Below, one piece after another: positions 24,101 to 32,868 of a stretch of 64,000 bases of DNA. The stretch covers positions 496,001 to 560,000 of the forward strand of contig NZ_JBHUHP010000001.1 in NCBI RefSeq assembly GCF_042682525.1, read 5' to 3'. The notes under the pieces are model-generated. The model had not been told where the DNA came from. It did not search any database and was given only the letters and a program-made list of their open reading frames with translations. Position numbers and translations under genes: made by a program. Numbering within the stretch: the stretch's first letter is position 1; each line of letters opens with the position of its first letter. Origin of the DNA: Blastococcus_B deserti (lineage in GTDB: Bacteria > Actinomycetota > Actinomycetes > Mycobacteriales > Geodermatophilaceae).

Positions 24101-25531
24101 GTGACCAGCGGCCCGGAGCGGGACAACCCCGAACGCGCGTACGTCCGCGCCCACCTCGACGACCTGCACGCCGACCTGGACGCCTGGCTGCGGATCCCGT
24201 CGATCTCCGCGGACCCGGTGCACGCCTCCGACGTCGCCGCCAGCGCCGAGTGGCTGGCGGAGGCGCTGCGCCGCACCGGGTTCCCGGTGGTCGAGATCTG
24301 GCCGACGGCGGGCGCGCCGGCCGTCTTCGCCGAGTGGCGCTCGGCCGACGCCGACGCGCCGGTCGCCCTCGTCTACGGCCACCACGACGTCCAGCCGGTC
24401 GACCCGCCGGAGCGGTGGGTGCATCCACCCTTCGAGCCCACGCGGGTGGAGGGGCCCGACGGCCCGGAGCTGCACGCCCGCGGCGCCATCGACGACAAGG
24501 GCAACGTCGCCTTCCACCTGCTCGGCATGCGGGCGCACCTGGCCGCGACCGGACGGGACACCCCCGCGGTCACCGTCAAGCTGCTCGTCGAGGGCGAGGA
24601 GGAGTCCGGTTCGCCCCACTTCGCCGACCTCCTCCGCGCGCGGGCCGACCGGCTGGCCTGCGACGTGGTCGTCGTCAGCGACACCGGCATGGCCGCGCCC
24701 GACGTCCCCAGCGCGGTCACCGCCATGCGCGGCCTCGCCGACGCCGAGATCACCCTGCGCGGCCCCGCGGTCGACCTGCACTCGGGATCGTTCGGTGGCG
24801 CGGTGCCCAATCCGCTGCACGCGATGGCGCACCTGCTGTCGAAGCTGCACGACGAGCACGGCAGGGTGACCCTGCCCGGGTTCTACGACAAGGTGCGGCC
24901 GCTCTGCGACCGCGAGCGGGAGCTCATGCGCCGGGTGCCGTTCGACGAGCGGGCGTGGCTGGCCGGGCCCGCCGCCTCGCGCGTGGCCTCCGGCGAGGAG
25001 GGCTTCACCACCCTCGAGCGGATCGGCGCGCGGCCCACCGCGGAGGTGAACGGCATGTGCGGCGGCTACACCGGCCCGGGCCACAAGACGATCATCCCGG
25101 CGGAGGCGCACGCCAAGCTGACCTTCCGGCTCGTCTCCGACCAGCGACCGGAGGACGTCGGACCGCAGCTGCGCGCGTGGGTGGCCGCCAACGTGCCGCC
25201 GGGCATCGAGGCCGAGGTGCACACCCCGCCCGGCGGCGTCGCGCCCTGCGCCAGCGACCTGGACTCACCCGCGATGGGCGCTCTCCTGCGGGCCATCGGG
25301 CAGGCCTTCGACACCGATCCGGGGGACGTGCTGTTCACCCGCGAAGGCGGCAGCGGCCCCGAGGCAGACCTGGTCGAGGTGCTCGGGGCGCCGCTGCTGT
25401 TCCTGGGCGCCGGGCTGCCCACCGACCGCATCCACTCGCCGAACGAGCGGGTGCTGCTCCCCATGCTGCATCGCGGCGCCGAGGCGGCGGCGCACCTCTG
25501 GCGCGAGCTCGCCACCACCCGCCTCCGCTGA
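24101..25531 (+). CDS. M20 family dipeptidase/deacylase
   Basis: A 476-residue zinc peptidase of the M20 dipeptidase group. Metal-site motifs are VYGHHDVQPVD, RGAIDDKGNV, EGEEESGSPHF, a VVSDTGM strand, and a final LPTDRIHSPNE with the last His ligand. The central NPLHAMAHLLSKLHD lid/dimerisation domain is present. These enzymes cleave dipeptides or acylated amino acids in the cytoplasm. The GTG begins the normal family sequence; the frame is open further upstream only as a shadow of the divergent gene. Its last 267 bases also code in antisense for the tail of the next gene. Confidence 0.9.
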   Translation: MTSGPERDNPERAYVRAHLDDLHADLDAWLRIPSISADPVHASDVAASAEWLAEALRRTGFPVVEIWPTAGAPAVFAEWRSADADAPVALVYGHHDVQPVDPPERWVHPPFEPTRVEGPDGPELHARGAIDDKGNVAFHLLGMRAHLAATGRDTPAVTVKLLVEGEEESGSPHFADLLRARADRLACDVVVVSDTGMAAPDVPSAVTAMRGLADAEITLRGPAVDLHSGSFGGAVPNPLHAMAHLLSKLHDEHGRVTLPGFYDKVRPLCDRERELMRRVPFDERAWLAGPAASRVASGEEGFTTLERIGARPTAEVNGMCGGYTGPGHKTIIPAEAHAKLTFRLVSDQRPEDVGPQLRAWVAANVPPGIEAEVHTPPGGVAPCASDLDSPAMGALLRAIGQAFDTDPGDVLFTREGGSGPEADLVEVLGAPLLFLGAGLPTDRIHSPNERVLLPMLHRGAEAAAHLWRELATTRLR

Positions 25532-26311
25532 TCCCGCGGTCCCGACGACGACGGTGGCGCCCCGGTCGTCGTCGACGGTGACCCGGGCGGCCAGGCCCGC
25601 GGCGGCGACGAGCGCTGCCGCGGCCGGGACCTGCGCCTCGCCGACCTCGAAGAGCACAGAGCCGCCGGGCGCGAGCCATTCCCCGGCGCAGGCGACCACC
25701 CGACGGGCGACGTCCAGGCCGTCGCTGCCGCCGTCCAGGGCCGTCCGCGGCTCGTGCTCGCGCGCCTCCGGGGGCATGAGCCCGATCGCGTCGCTCGGCA
25801 CGTAGGGCACGTTCGCGACGAGGACGTCGACCCGGCCCCGCAGCGCGGCCGGCAGCGCGCCGAACAGGTCACCGGCGTGCACCGCCGCGTGGGGCAGGTT
25901 GCGGCGCGCACAGCGCACCGCCGCGGGGTCGATGTCGGCGGCATGCACCTCCGGCCGGTCCAGCAGCGCGCCCAGGGCGACGGCCACCGCACCGGAACCG
26001 CAGCAGAGGTCGACGACGACGGCCCGGGGCGGAGCGAGGGTGGCGGCCTCCTCCACCAGGAACCCCGTGCGGCGACGAGGCACGAACACCCCCGGCGCCA
26101 CGGCGATCCGCAGACCGCAGAACTCCGCCCAGCCCAGCAGGTGCTCGACCGGCTCGCCGGCGGCCCGCCGCCGCACCAGGTCCTCCAGGCGGGCGGGCGA
26201 TCCGGCCTCGGCCACGAGCAGCCGCGCCTCGTCCTCGGCGAAGACGCAGCCGGCGCGGCGCAGCCGCGCGACGACGGCGGTCTCCTCCGCCGCCGGCGCA
26301 ACTGCCGTCAT
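25265..26311 (-). CDS. PrmC/HemK-like protein N5-glutamine methyltransferase with run-on C-terminus
   Basis: The first 260 residues form a PrmC-like SAM methyltransferase: LLGWAEFCGLRIAVAPGVFVPR, the SAM loop VDLCCGSGAVAVALG, and the catalytic NVPYVPSDAI in place of NPPY, as in the actinobacterial TIGR03704 subfamily. The normal fold ends near VTVDDDRGATVVVG. The frame then continues for about 90 residues of Gly/Gln/Arg-rich sequence that is simply the complement of the M20 gene. The likely history is loss of the original stop. The conserved part should methylate a glutamine of a release factor or ribosomal protein, by family. Confidence 0.8.
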   Translation of the reverse strand: MTAVAPAAEETAVVARLRRAGCVFAEDEARLLVAEAGSPARLEDLVRRRAAGEPVEHLLGWAEFCGLRIAVAPGVFVPRRRTGFLVEEAATLAPPRAVVVDLCCGSGAVAVALGALLDRPEVHAADIDPAAVRCARRNLPHAAVHAGDLFGALPAALRGRVDVLVANVPYVPSDAIGLMPPEAREHEPRTALDGGSDGLDVARRVVACAGEWLAPGGSVLFEVGEAQVPAAAALVAAAGLAARVTVDDDRGATVVVGTAGSAEAGGGELAPEVRRRLGAAMQHGEQHPLVRRVDAVGGQPGAQEQQRRPEHLDQVCLGAAAAFAGEQHVPRIGVEGLPDGPQESAHRG

Positions 26312-26373
26312 GAGACCTCCCGGGGACAGGTCGCGACCGTACCGGCCGCGGAGGTCGACCTAGGGTGGACGCC

Positions 26374-27264
26374 GTGACCGGACCTGGCAGGCCGACCCCA
26401 CCGCCGGGCTGGTACCCCGACCCCGACGGGGCCCCGGGCATGGTGCGCTGGTGGGACGGCGCGGCGTGGTCCGACGTGGCCACCCCCGCCGGTCCCGGCG
26501 TCGTGGTCCGGTGGTCGCCGGTCCTGGCCCCGCCGGCGCCGGAGCCGGCCCCCCTGCCCGCCCCGGAGGAGACCCCGGCCGAGCGCGGGCTGCGGCCCGG
26601 CTGGGTCGTCGGCATCGCGCTGGTGGTCCTGGTCGCTGTGGTGGGTGCCGCCGTGTTCCTGGGCCGTTCCGCGACGGACGACGACGCGACGGCGTCCCGC
26701 GTGCCCAGCGTGCAGCCGCTCCCGCCCGCGGGGCCCACCTTCCCCCCGGGCACGGTGCGGATCATCGACGAGGAGTCGGGGATCTCCTACCCCTACCTCG
26801 GGGAGGGCTGGTACGAGTTCGACCTCGGGATGCAGGCCGAGGTGACGGCGATGGCGGGGCAGTACTTCACCACGCAGGACCTGACCCCGCAGGGGTCGAC
26901 GTTCATCGCCCAGTGCACGTCCGGCCCGCTGGCCGAGGGCCTGGGCTGGGCCGGGCCCGCCACGCTGCGGACGACCACGCAGACCGTCGCCGACAGCGTC
27001 CGCTTCAACTACTACCCGCGGCCCAACGAGCGCACGGTGCTGCGGGACGAGCCACGGACCGTGGACGGCCGAGCCGCGCACCTCTACGAGTTCCAGCTGG
27101 CCTGGGACGTGCCCGGCTACGACGCGAGCGGTGAACGGGCCGCCCTGCTGCTCATCGACGTCGGCCGGTCCGCGCCGGCGCTGCTCTACGTCTCCATCCC
27201 GAACACCCACGCCGAGCTGTACGGCGTCATCGACCGGGTGATCGGCGCCGTCGACGTGTTGTAG
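26374..27264 (+). CDS. DUF2510 domain membrane protein
   Basis: The protein starts with the DUF2510 signature PPPGWYPDPDGAPGMVRWWDG, a small actinobacterial N-terminal domain. A proline-rich linker, one transmembrane helix (GWVVGIALVVLVAVVGAAVFLG) and a 190-residue extracytoplasmic domain without recognised fold follow. The GTG at 26374 is preferred to the one at 26365 because AGGGTGG lies five bases upstream. It is divergent from the PrmC-like gene. Function is unknown; DUF2510 proteins are usually cell-envelope components. Confidence 0.78.
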   Translation: MTGPGRPTPPPGWYPDPDGAPGMVRWWDGAAWSDVATPAGPGVVVRWSPVLAPPAPEPAPLPAPEETPAERGLRPGWVVGIALVVLVAVVGAAVFLGRSATDDDATASRVPSVQPLPPAGPTFPPGTVRIIDEESGISYPYLGEGWYEFDLGMQAEVTAMAGQYFTTQDLTPQGSTFIAQCTSGPLAEGLGWAGPATLRTTTQTVADSVRFNYYPRPNERTVLRDEPRTVDGRAAHLYEFQLAWDVPGYDASGERAALLLIDVGRSAPALLYVSIPNTHAELYGVIDRVIGAVDVL

Positions 27265-27375
27265 CGAGGAGCCTCGCCACGCGACCACGGCAGCGGCCGA
27301 CGAGCGGGGCCCGGGAGGCTTCCGAGGAGGAGCGCGGCAGCGGCTCGGCACGGCGCGGGACGGTGGTCGGCCGCG

Positions 27376-27405
27376 GTGTCACCCGCGGAGTGACGTTGTC
27401 ATAGT
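27376..27405 (+). promoter_or_regulatory. Candidate promoter for the M16 peptidase operon
   Basis: GTGTCA and CATAGT are separated by 18 bases. The start of transcription would fall within two or three bases of the GTG at 27414, giving a nearly leaderless mRNA. The CATAGT hexamer is the same as the -10 box assigned to whiB7. Confidence 0.45.
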
Positions 27406-27413
27406 GTCGGGGC

Positions 27414-28724
27414 GTGGAAACAGCTGGGGCCGAACTGACCCTGCGGCACCCGGTGGAGCGGTTCACGCTCGACAACGGCCTCCGGGTCGTTCTCGCCCCC
27501 GACCGCAGCGTGCCCGTCGTCGCGGTCAGCGTCTTCTACGACGTCGGCATGCGGAACGAGCCCGAGGGCCGGACCGGCTTCGCGCACCTCTTCGAGCACC
27601 TGATGTTCCAGGGCTCGGCGAACGTCCCGAAGATGGAGCACGCCCGCCTCGTGCAGGCCGCCGGCGGCACCTTCAACGGCTCCACGCACCAGGACTACAC
27701 CAACTACTTCGAGGCCCTGCCGGCCGAGGCGCTGGAGCGCGCGCTGTTCCTCGAGGCCGACCGCATGGCGGCGCCGGCGATCACCGAGGAGAACCTCCGC
27801 AACCAGATCGACGTGGTCAAGGAGGAGATCCGGGTCAACGTGCTCAACCGGCCCTACGGCGCCTTCCCGTGGCTGCAGCTGCCGCGGATCGCGTTCGAGA
27901 GCTTCGCGAACACCCACGACGGCTACGGCTCCTTCGTCGATCTGGAGTCCTCGACCGTCGACGACGCGGCGGACTTCTTCTCCCGCTACTACGCGCCCGG
28001 CAACGCCGTCCTCTGCATCGGGGGCGACCTCGACGTCGCCGACACCCAGCGGCTGGTCGAGCGCTGGTTCGGCCCGGTCGAGGCCCGGCCCGTGCCGCCG
28101 ACGCCGTCGACCGGTGAGCCGCTGCCCACCGCCGTGCGGTCAGCGGTCGTGGAGGACGCGCTCGCGCCCGCCCCCGCGCTGGCGCTCGGCTGGCGGGTGC
28201 CCGATCCGGTCGGCGACTTCGACAGGTACCTGGGTGCGGTCCTCCTCGCCGAGCTGCTCAGCGAGGGGGACGCCTCCCGGCTGGAGCGCCGCCTGGTGCA
28301 CGACGACCGCATCGCGATCGCCCAGAGCAGCTACGTCGGCCTGTTCGGCGACCCGTTCGACGTCCGCGACGCGACGTTGCTCACGACGCAGGTGCACCAC
28401 CCCGCCGCCGTTCCGGCCGAGCGGGTGCAGGCGGCGGTGCACGAGGAGGTGCGACGGGTGGCCGAGGACGGCGTGGACGCCGCGGAACTGGGCCGGGTGC
28501 AGGCACGCACCGAGGCGCAGCTGCTCCGGCAGGCCGACTCGGTGCTGGGTCGCACGCTCGGCTTCGCGGCGGCCGAGCTCATCCACGGCCGAGCCGAGCT
28601 GGCCGGCGAGCTCGCCGCCCGGCTGGCCGCCGTGACCCCCGGCCAGGTCCAGGCGGCCGCTCGTGACCTCGACCCCGGCACCGCCGCCGTGCTCGAGCTG
28701 CGCGCCACGGGGGGACGTCGATGA
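27414..28724 (+). CDS. M16 family metallopeptidase, catalytic subunit
   Basis: The 436-residue protein carries the inverted zinc motif HLFEHLMFQ (HxxEH) near residue 62 and the downstream glutamate in NQIDVVKEEIR, so it should be an active M16 (pitrilysin/processing-peptidase) protease. Its four-part alpha/beta fold is complete and the length is normal for an M16B half-size enzyme. The stop overlaps the start of the next gene, which encodes the inactive-type partner, as in other bacterial M16B pairs. It probably degrades peptides or processes presequence-like peptides in the cytoplasm; the targets are unknown. Confidence 0.9.
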   Translation: METAGAELTLRHPVERFTLDNGLRVVLAPDRSVPVVAVSVFYDVGMRNEPEGRTGFAHLFEHLMFQGSANVPKMEHARLVQAAGGTFNGSTHQDYTNYFEALPAEALERALFLEADRMAAPAITEENLRNQIDVVKEEIRVNVLNRPYGAFPWLQLPRIAFESFANTHDGYGSFVDLESSTVDDAADFFSRYYAPGNAVLCIGGDLDVADTQRLVERWFGPVEARPVPPTPSTGEPLPTAVRSAVVEDALAPAPALALGWRVPDPVGDFDRYLGAVLLAELLSEGDASRLERRLVHDDRIAIAQSSYVGLFGDPFDVRDATLLTTQVHHPAAVPAERVQAAVHEEVRRVAEDGVDAAELGRVQARTEAQLLRQADSVLGRTLGFAAAELIHGRAELAGELAARLAAVTPGQVQAAARDLDPGTAAVLELRATGGRR

Positions 28725-30082
28725 CCTCGGGGCTGGACCTCTCGCTGATCCCGCCGCTCGGCGAGCCGCGTCCGCAGCCGGTGCCCGCGGCCGAGGAGTC
28801 GGTGCTGCCCACGGGGCTACGGCTGGTCGTGGTGCCGCGTCCTGGGGTGCCGCTGATCGAGCTGCGCCTGCGGGTGCCGTTCGCCGCGACGACCGCCGCC
28901 GACGCGGGGGTGCACACCGCCCGGGGGTCGGTGCTCTCCGGCGCCATCCTCCTGGGTACGGCGACGCATGACCAGACGGCGATCGCGGAGCTGCTGCAGA
29001 GCCATGGCGCCGAGCTCTCCATCTCGACCGACCCCGACCGACTGCTGTTCGCCACCACGCTCCTCCCGGGTGGGCTCGCCCCGGTCCTCGGCCTGCTCGC
29101 CGACCTGCTCACCGGCGCCACCTATCCCGACGACCGGGTCGAGGGCGAGCGGGACCGGGTGGCCGAGCGCATCGGCATCGCTCTCTCGCAGCCGGGTGTC
29201 ATCGCCCGCAGCGCACTCGCGGCGCGCCGCTACGGCGACCACCCGTACGCCATCACGCTGCCCGATCCCGACGTGGTCACCACCGTCGACGGGGCGGCGC
29301 TGCGCGAGCTCCACCGCACGAGGGTGCTGCCGGCCGGCAGCACCCTCGTGCTGGTCGGCGACCTGGATGCGCCGGCCGCCGCGGACGCCGTGGCCGACGC
29401 GCTGGGCGGCTGGACCGCGAGCGGGCACGCCGTCGAGGCGCCGCCCGCGGCGGACCTGCCGACGACCGGGATCGAGCTCGTCCACCGGCCGGGCGCGGTG
29501 CAGTCCAACATCCGTCTCGGCGGGCCCGCCCCCGGCCGGACCGACCCCGACCTCGCCGCCGTCCGCCTGGCCAACATGATCTATGGCGGCTACTTCTCCT
29601 CGCGGCTGGTCGAGAACATCCGGGAACGGCGGGGGTACACCTACAGCCCGCGCAGCTCCGTGGACCACCAGGCCGCCGGCTCCTCGTTCCTGGTGGAGGC
29701 CGACGTCGCCACCGAGGTCACCGGACCGGCGCTGCTGGAGGTCTGGTACGAGCTGGGCCGCATGGCGCTGCTGCCGGTCACCGAGGGCGAGCTCGACGCC
29801 GCGCGCCGCTACGTCCTCGGCAGCATGGCCCTCTCGACGGCCACCCACGCCGGCCTGGCGAGCACGCTGTCGGCGCTGACGGGTGCCGGCCTGCCACCCG
29901 GCTGGCTGGCCGAGCACCAGCGCGACCTCGCCGCGGTCACGGTCGAGCGGGTGCAGGAGGCCTCGCGGCGCTACCTGGCCGCGCCCGGCCTGACCGCCGT
30001 CGTCCTCGGCGACGCCGACCGGGTCGCCGGGCAGCTCGGCGTCCTCGCGCCGGTCAGCGTGCGACCGGGCGCAGCGGAATGA
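28721..30082 (+). CDS. M16 family metallopeptidase, non-catalytic-type subunit
   Basis: This 453-residue paralogue has the M16 fold (RLVVVPRPGVPLIELRLRVPF, GGYFSSRLVENIRERRGYTYS) but lacks HxxEH: the equivalent region reads VHTARGSVLSGAILLG. The R-x-x-x-Y-T-Y substrate-binding segment is kept. It should dimerise with the upstream subunit to form the chamber. The ATG overlaps the upstream stop by four bases, and its own stop overlaps the start of the Nudix gene, so three genes are translationally linked. Confidence 0.88.
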   Translation: MTSGLDLSLIPPLGEPRPQPVPAAEESVLPTGLRLVVVPRPGVPLIELRLRVPFAATTAADAGVHTARGSVLSGAILLGTATHDQTAIAELLQSHGAELSISTDPDRLLFATTLLPGGLAPVLGLLADLLTGATYPDDRVEGERDRVAERIGIALSQPGVIARSALAARRYGDHPYAITLPDPDVVTTVDGAALRELHRTRVLPAGSTLVLVGDLDAPAAADAVADALGGWTASGHAVEAPPAADLPTTGIELVHRPGAVQSNIRLGGPAPGRTDPDLAAVRLANMIYGGYFSSRLVENIRERRGYTYSPRSSVDHQAAGSSFLVEADVATEVTGPALLEVWYELGRMALLPVTEGELDAARRYVLGSMALSTATHAGLASTLSALTGAGLPPGWLAEHQRDLAAVTVERVQEASRRYLAAPGLTAVVLGDADRVAGQLGVLAPVSVRPGAAE

Positions 30083-31002
30083 CGGTGCCGGGGTCGGCGT
30101 GGCCGGAGGGCACGGGACCGTCCCGGGGGGAGATGCCGGTGCTGTCGCGGGTCGCCCACGACCGCGCGCACCTGGCCCGCTCCCTGCCGGACCCGACCGG
30201 CGGCCGGCCGGTCCGCGTGCTCACCGTCGACGCGCAGCGCGCCGTGCCGGTGGCCGAGGGCCCCGACGGGCCGCGGCTCGTGTGGGACGAGCAGCCCGAA
30301 CTGCCGGTGGGCGCGGTCTACCTGGGCGAGGCGGACGGCGTCCCGTACGCCGCCGTCCGCGGGGAGCGGTCCCTCACCGTCAACGGCCGGCCGGTCGACA
30401 CCTGGTCGGGGCTCCGTGAGATCGGCGCCGACCTCGGCGACCTGGACGCCGGCCTGCTCGTCGAGGCGATCGGCATCCTGGAGTGGCACGAGCGCAACCG
30501 GTTCAGCCCGCTCACCGGGAACGCCACGACGATCGAGCGCGCCGGCTGGGTGCAGCGGGATCCGGGCACCGGCAGCGAGATCTTCCCGCGCACCGACCCC
30601 GCGGTCATCATGCTCGTCCACGACGGCGGCGACCGGGTGGTGCTCGGCCGGCAGGCCGTGTGGCCGCCGGGACGGTTCTCCATCCTGGCCGGCTTCGTGG
30701 AGCCGGGGGAGTCGGCCGAGGCCGCCGTGGCGCGAGAGGTCGCCGAGGAGGTCGGCCTGCGAGTCACCGACATCCGGTACGTCGGCAGTCAGCCCTGGCC
30801 CTTCCCGCAATCCCTCATGCTGGGCTTCGTGGCCCGCGCTGAGGGCGCCGACGACCTCGTGGTCGACCCGACCGAGATCGAGGAGGCGCGCTGGTTCACC
30901 CGGGAGGAGCTGAGCCGCGGCGCGGGGCCGGCCGCGCTGCCGCCCCCGGTGTCGATAGCCCGGCACATCCTGGACCGCTGGGTCGCGGGCGAGTTCAGCT
31001 GA
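30079..31002 (+). CDS. nudC: NudC-like NAD(+) diphosphatase (Nudix)
   Basis: The 307-residue protein has the Nudix box GFVEPGESAEAAVAREVAEEVG and the NudC marker SQPWPFPQSLMLGF, which distinguishes NAD(H) pyrophosphatases from other Nudix enzymes. NudC hydrolyses NADH to NMNH and AMP and removes NAD caps from RNA. The zinc-ribbon segment normally preceding the Nudix domain is present in outline (NRFSPLTGNATTIERAGW to EIFPRTDPAVI), but all its cysteines are gone. The gene overlaps the M16 partner gene. In mycobacteria nudC (Rv3199c, recalled) also lies between adnAB and the glutaredoxin/uvrD2 genes. Confidence 0.88.
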   Translation: MTVPGSAWPEGTGPSRGEMPVLSRVAHDRAHLARSLPDPTGGRPVRVLTVDAQRAVPVAEGPDGPRLVWDEQPELPVGAVYLGEADGVPYAAVRGERSLTVNGRPVDTWSGLREIGADLGDLDAGLLVEAIGILEWHERNRFSPLTGNATTIERAGWVQRDPGTGSEIFPRTDPAVIMLVHDGGDRVVLGRQAVWPPGRFSILAGFVEPGESAEAAVAREVAEEVGLRVTDIRYVGSQPWPFPQSLMLGFVARAEGADDLVVDPTEIEEARWFTREELSRGAGPAALPPPVSIARHILDRWVAGEFS

Positions 31003-31064
31003 GAGAAGGACCCCTCCTCCCACCCCCCGGAAGCTCCGGGGCAGTGCCCGGGAGGGGGCCGCGG
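31003..31064. repeat. Dispersed intergenic palindromic repeat, copy 6
   Basis: Between the convergent nudC and uridine-kinase-like genes the sequence reads GAAGGACCCCTCCTCCC, a CCCCGGAAGCTCCGGGG stem-loop core, then CCCGGGAGGGGGCC. The nested arms can pair, so it may serve as a two-way terminator. Confidence 0.65.
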
Positions 31065-31071
31065 GGAACTC

Positions 31072-31725
31072 CTACGAGGCGAATCTCCCGCCGAGCACCA
31101 GCGCCGGCCGGTCGGGATGGTCGGCGAGGACCACCGCGTCGGCCAGCCCGGCGGGGTCGACCTCCTGGTCGTAGCGGTCGAAGGCCGGCAGCTCCCACGC
31201 CTGGTCCGGCGGGGTCAGCCGGCGGCGGGCCGCCGCCGACATGCGCAGGTGCACGACGACGTCGAAGGGCAGTCCGACGCCCTGCAGCAGCGCGCCCGGG
31301 ACCAGGAGCACACCTCCCGATGGCGCCGGCCGAGGGCGTGCCCTCGCCGCCCGGTCGCGCCCGACGTCCCAGAGCACCGGCAGGTACTCGCCGGATCCGC
31401 CGGGGCCGACCGGACCGAGCACCTCGCGGACCAGTGCCTTGGCGTCCAGCCAGTCGGTGTACCGGGCATCGGGGTCGGTGCGCCCGTGCTCCAGCCGCAG
31501 CGACGCCGGCCGGTAGAAGCCGTCGGCCGGCACGACGACCGCCGGCCGCCCCAGCGGGGGCAGGCGGTCGGCCAGGGCGGTGGCCAGCCGGCCCGGCGCC
31601 GCCGCGTCGGGCCCGTCGACGGCGACGCGCAGGGCGGCAGCTCCTGGTTCGGGACGCAGCGGGGCCAGGAGGCCGGCCAGGCGGTCGGCGAGCGCCTGCG
31701 GGGTGAGCGGCTGCGGACGGGTCAG
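31072..31725 (-). CDS. Uridine kinase-like protein with degenerate P-loop
   Basis: The 217-residue frame aligns with actinobacterial uridine kinase-like proteins: RVAVDGPDAAAPGRLATAL, then VVVPADGFYRPASLRLEHG, and a LDAKALVREVL segment. The P-loop that should read GxxGxGKS/T is GPDAAAPG here, so kinase activity is doubtful. No ATG or GTG precedes the conserved part. The best start is CTG at 31725, whose CTGA overlaps the stop of the ANTAR gene in the manner of ATGA junctions; the next usable start (GTG at 31533) would remove the whole nucleotide-binding region. It is the last gene of the mycoredoxin-ANTAR operon. Confidence 0.7.
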   Translation of the reverse strand: MTRPQPLTPQALADRLAGLLAPLRPEPGAAALRVAVDGPDAAAPGRLATALADRLPPLGRPAVVVPADGFYRPASLRLEHGRTDPDARYTDWLDAKALVREVLGPVGPGGSGEYLPVLWDVGRDRAARARPRPAPSGGVLLVPGALLQGVGLPFDVVVHLRMSAAARRRLTPPDQAWELPAFDRYDQEVDPAGLADAVVLADHPDRPALVLGGRFAS

Positions 31726-32441
31726 GAGGCGCCGTCCGTGGCGGCCAGCGCGGATCCAGCGGAGGGCGCGCGCGGCCCCGGTGCCGTCACGGCTGCGACG
31801 ACCGCGCCCGGGTGGCGGAGTCCGGGAGCGGGCACCGACCGACCCGACCGCGGCTGCTCGCTGCCCCCGACGGCGGGGGGCGCCGCCGGGTCGGCGGGCG
31901 CAGCGGAGTCGTCGGCCGCCAGGCCGTCGAGGACCTCCCGGGCCAGCTCGGCGACCGGCCGGCCCTGGGACCGCGCGTCGCGGCGCAGCGACTCGAACGC
32001 CGCCCGCGCGCTCGTCCCGTGGCGCTCGGCGAGGACGCCGATGGCCCGCTCGGTGGAGACGCGGGCGGCCAGGGCGTGCTCCAGCTGGGCGACGGTGCGC
32101 TCGAGCTCGGCGACGCGGGCCTCGAGGGGATCGAGCGGCCCGGCGGTGCCGCTCCCGGAGCCGCGCGCCGAGCGCCGGGCGGAACGGTCGGGCTCCCTGA
32201 GGGTCCCGAACTCCTCGGCCACGAGGTCGGCCAGCGACAGGCCCTCGACCAGGTCCCCGGCGGTCTCGCTCCCGGCCGGGGACTGCACCGACCAGCCACG
32301 GGGGGTCCGCGTGAGGGCGACCACGGGGGTGTCGGGCACGGCGTCGGGCGACGGGACGGCGACGTCGGTGCCGCGGTCGCGGCTCCCGCGGGGGCCGTCA
32401 TGCCCCTTCGAGGGCCGGGGACCGGGGATCACCTGGTTCAT
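31722..32441 (-). CDS. ANTAR domain response-type regulator
   Basis: The 239-residue protein has a disordered N-terminal half, a coiled coil (LEARVAELERTVAQLEHALA), then an ANTAR domain (about residues 125-170) with VSTERAIGVLAERHG and a second helix pair AFESLRRDARSQGRPVAELAREVL. ANTAR proteins bind paired hairpins in nascent RNA and prevent termination. No receiver or GAF domain is visible, so the input is unclear. The start ATG overlaps the stop of the mycoredoxin gene and has a perfect AGGAGG-like site (CCAGGAGGC). RNA targets should be hairpin pairs upstream of co-regulated genes. Confidence 0.83.
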   Translation of the reverse strand: MNQVIPGPRPSKGHDGPRGSRDRGTDVAVPSPDAVPDTPVVALTRTPRGWSVQSPAGSETAGDLVEGLSLADLVAEEFGTLREPDRSARRSARGSGSGTAGPLDPLEARVAELERTVAQLEHALAARVSTERAIGVLAERHGTSARAAFESLRRDARSQGRPVAELAREVLDGLAADDSAAPADPAAPPAVGGSEQPRSGRSVPAPGLRHPGAVVAAVTAPGPRAPSAGSALAATDGAS

Positions 32442-32704
32442 GCCTCCTGGAGGGGACCCAGCTGGGCCTTCACCTGGTCGATGCTGGGGTTGGTCAGGGC
32501 GATGCCGTCGGCGAACACGAGGGTGGGCACGGTGCGGTTGCCACCGTTGGCGTTCATCACCAGCTCCGCCGCCTGCGCGTCCTGCTCGATGTCGACCTCG
32601 GCGAACGGGATCCCCTCGCGCTCCATGAGTTTCTTGAGGCGTACGCAGTAGCCGCACCACGGGGTGGTGTACATGGTCACGGCGGCCGTGGGGGTCGAGG
32701 GCAT
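32438..32704 (-). CDS. mrx1: Mycoredoxin-1-type glutaredoxin
   Basis: An 88-residue thioredoxin-fold protein with the active-site motif TPWCGYC (Cys17, Cys20), the cis-proline segment TVPTLVFADG, and the C-terminal NPSIDQVKAQL helix. Mycoredoxins reduce mycothiol mixed disulfides in actinobacteria. The ATG with an upstream GGGAGGATC site gives the usual length; a longer start adds 20 Pro/Gly-rich residues. It heads the operon with the ANTAR regulator and is divergent from uvrD2, as in mycobacteria (Rv3198A beside uvrD2, recalled). Confidence 0.9.
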   Translation of the reverse strand: MPSTPTAAVTMYTTPWCGYCVRLKKLMEREGIPFAEVDIEQDAQAAELVMNANGGNRTVPTLVFADGIALTNPSIDQVKAQLGPLQEA

Positions 32705-32868
32705 CGAGGGGGATCCTCCCTGCTTGTCCGGAGCCGGTCCACCCCCCGGAGGGTGGGCCGGCATGTGTGCACCGCAACGCGGCCACCCTGGGGATGCTTC
32801 CCGCCGTCGTCCCTCCTGGCTGAGAGGATCGGGGGGCGCACGTCGGCCGGAAGACGGAAGGGGGCCGG

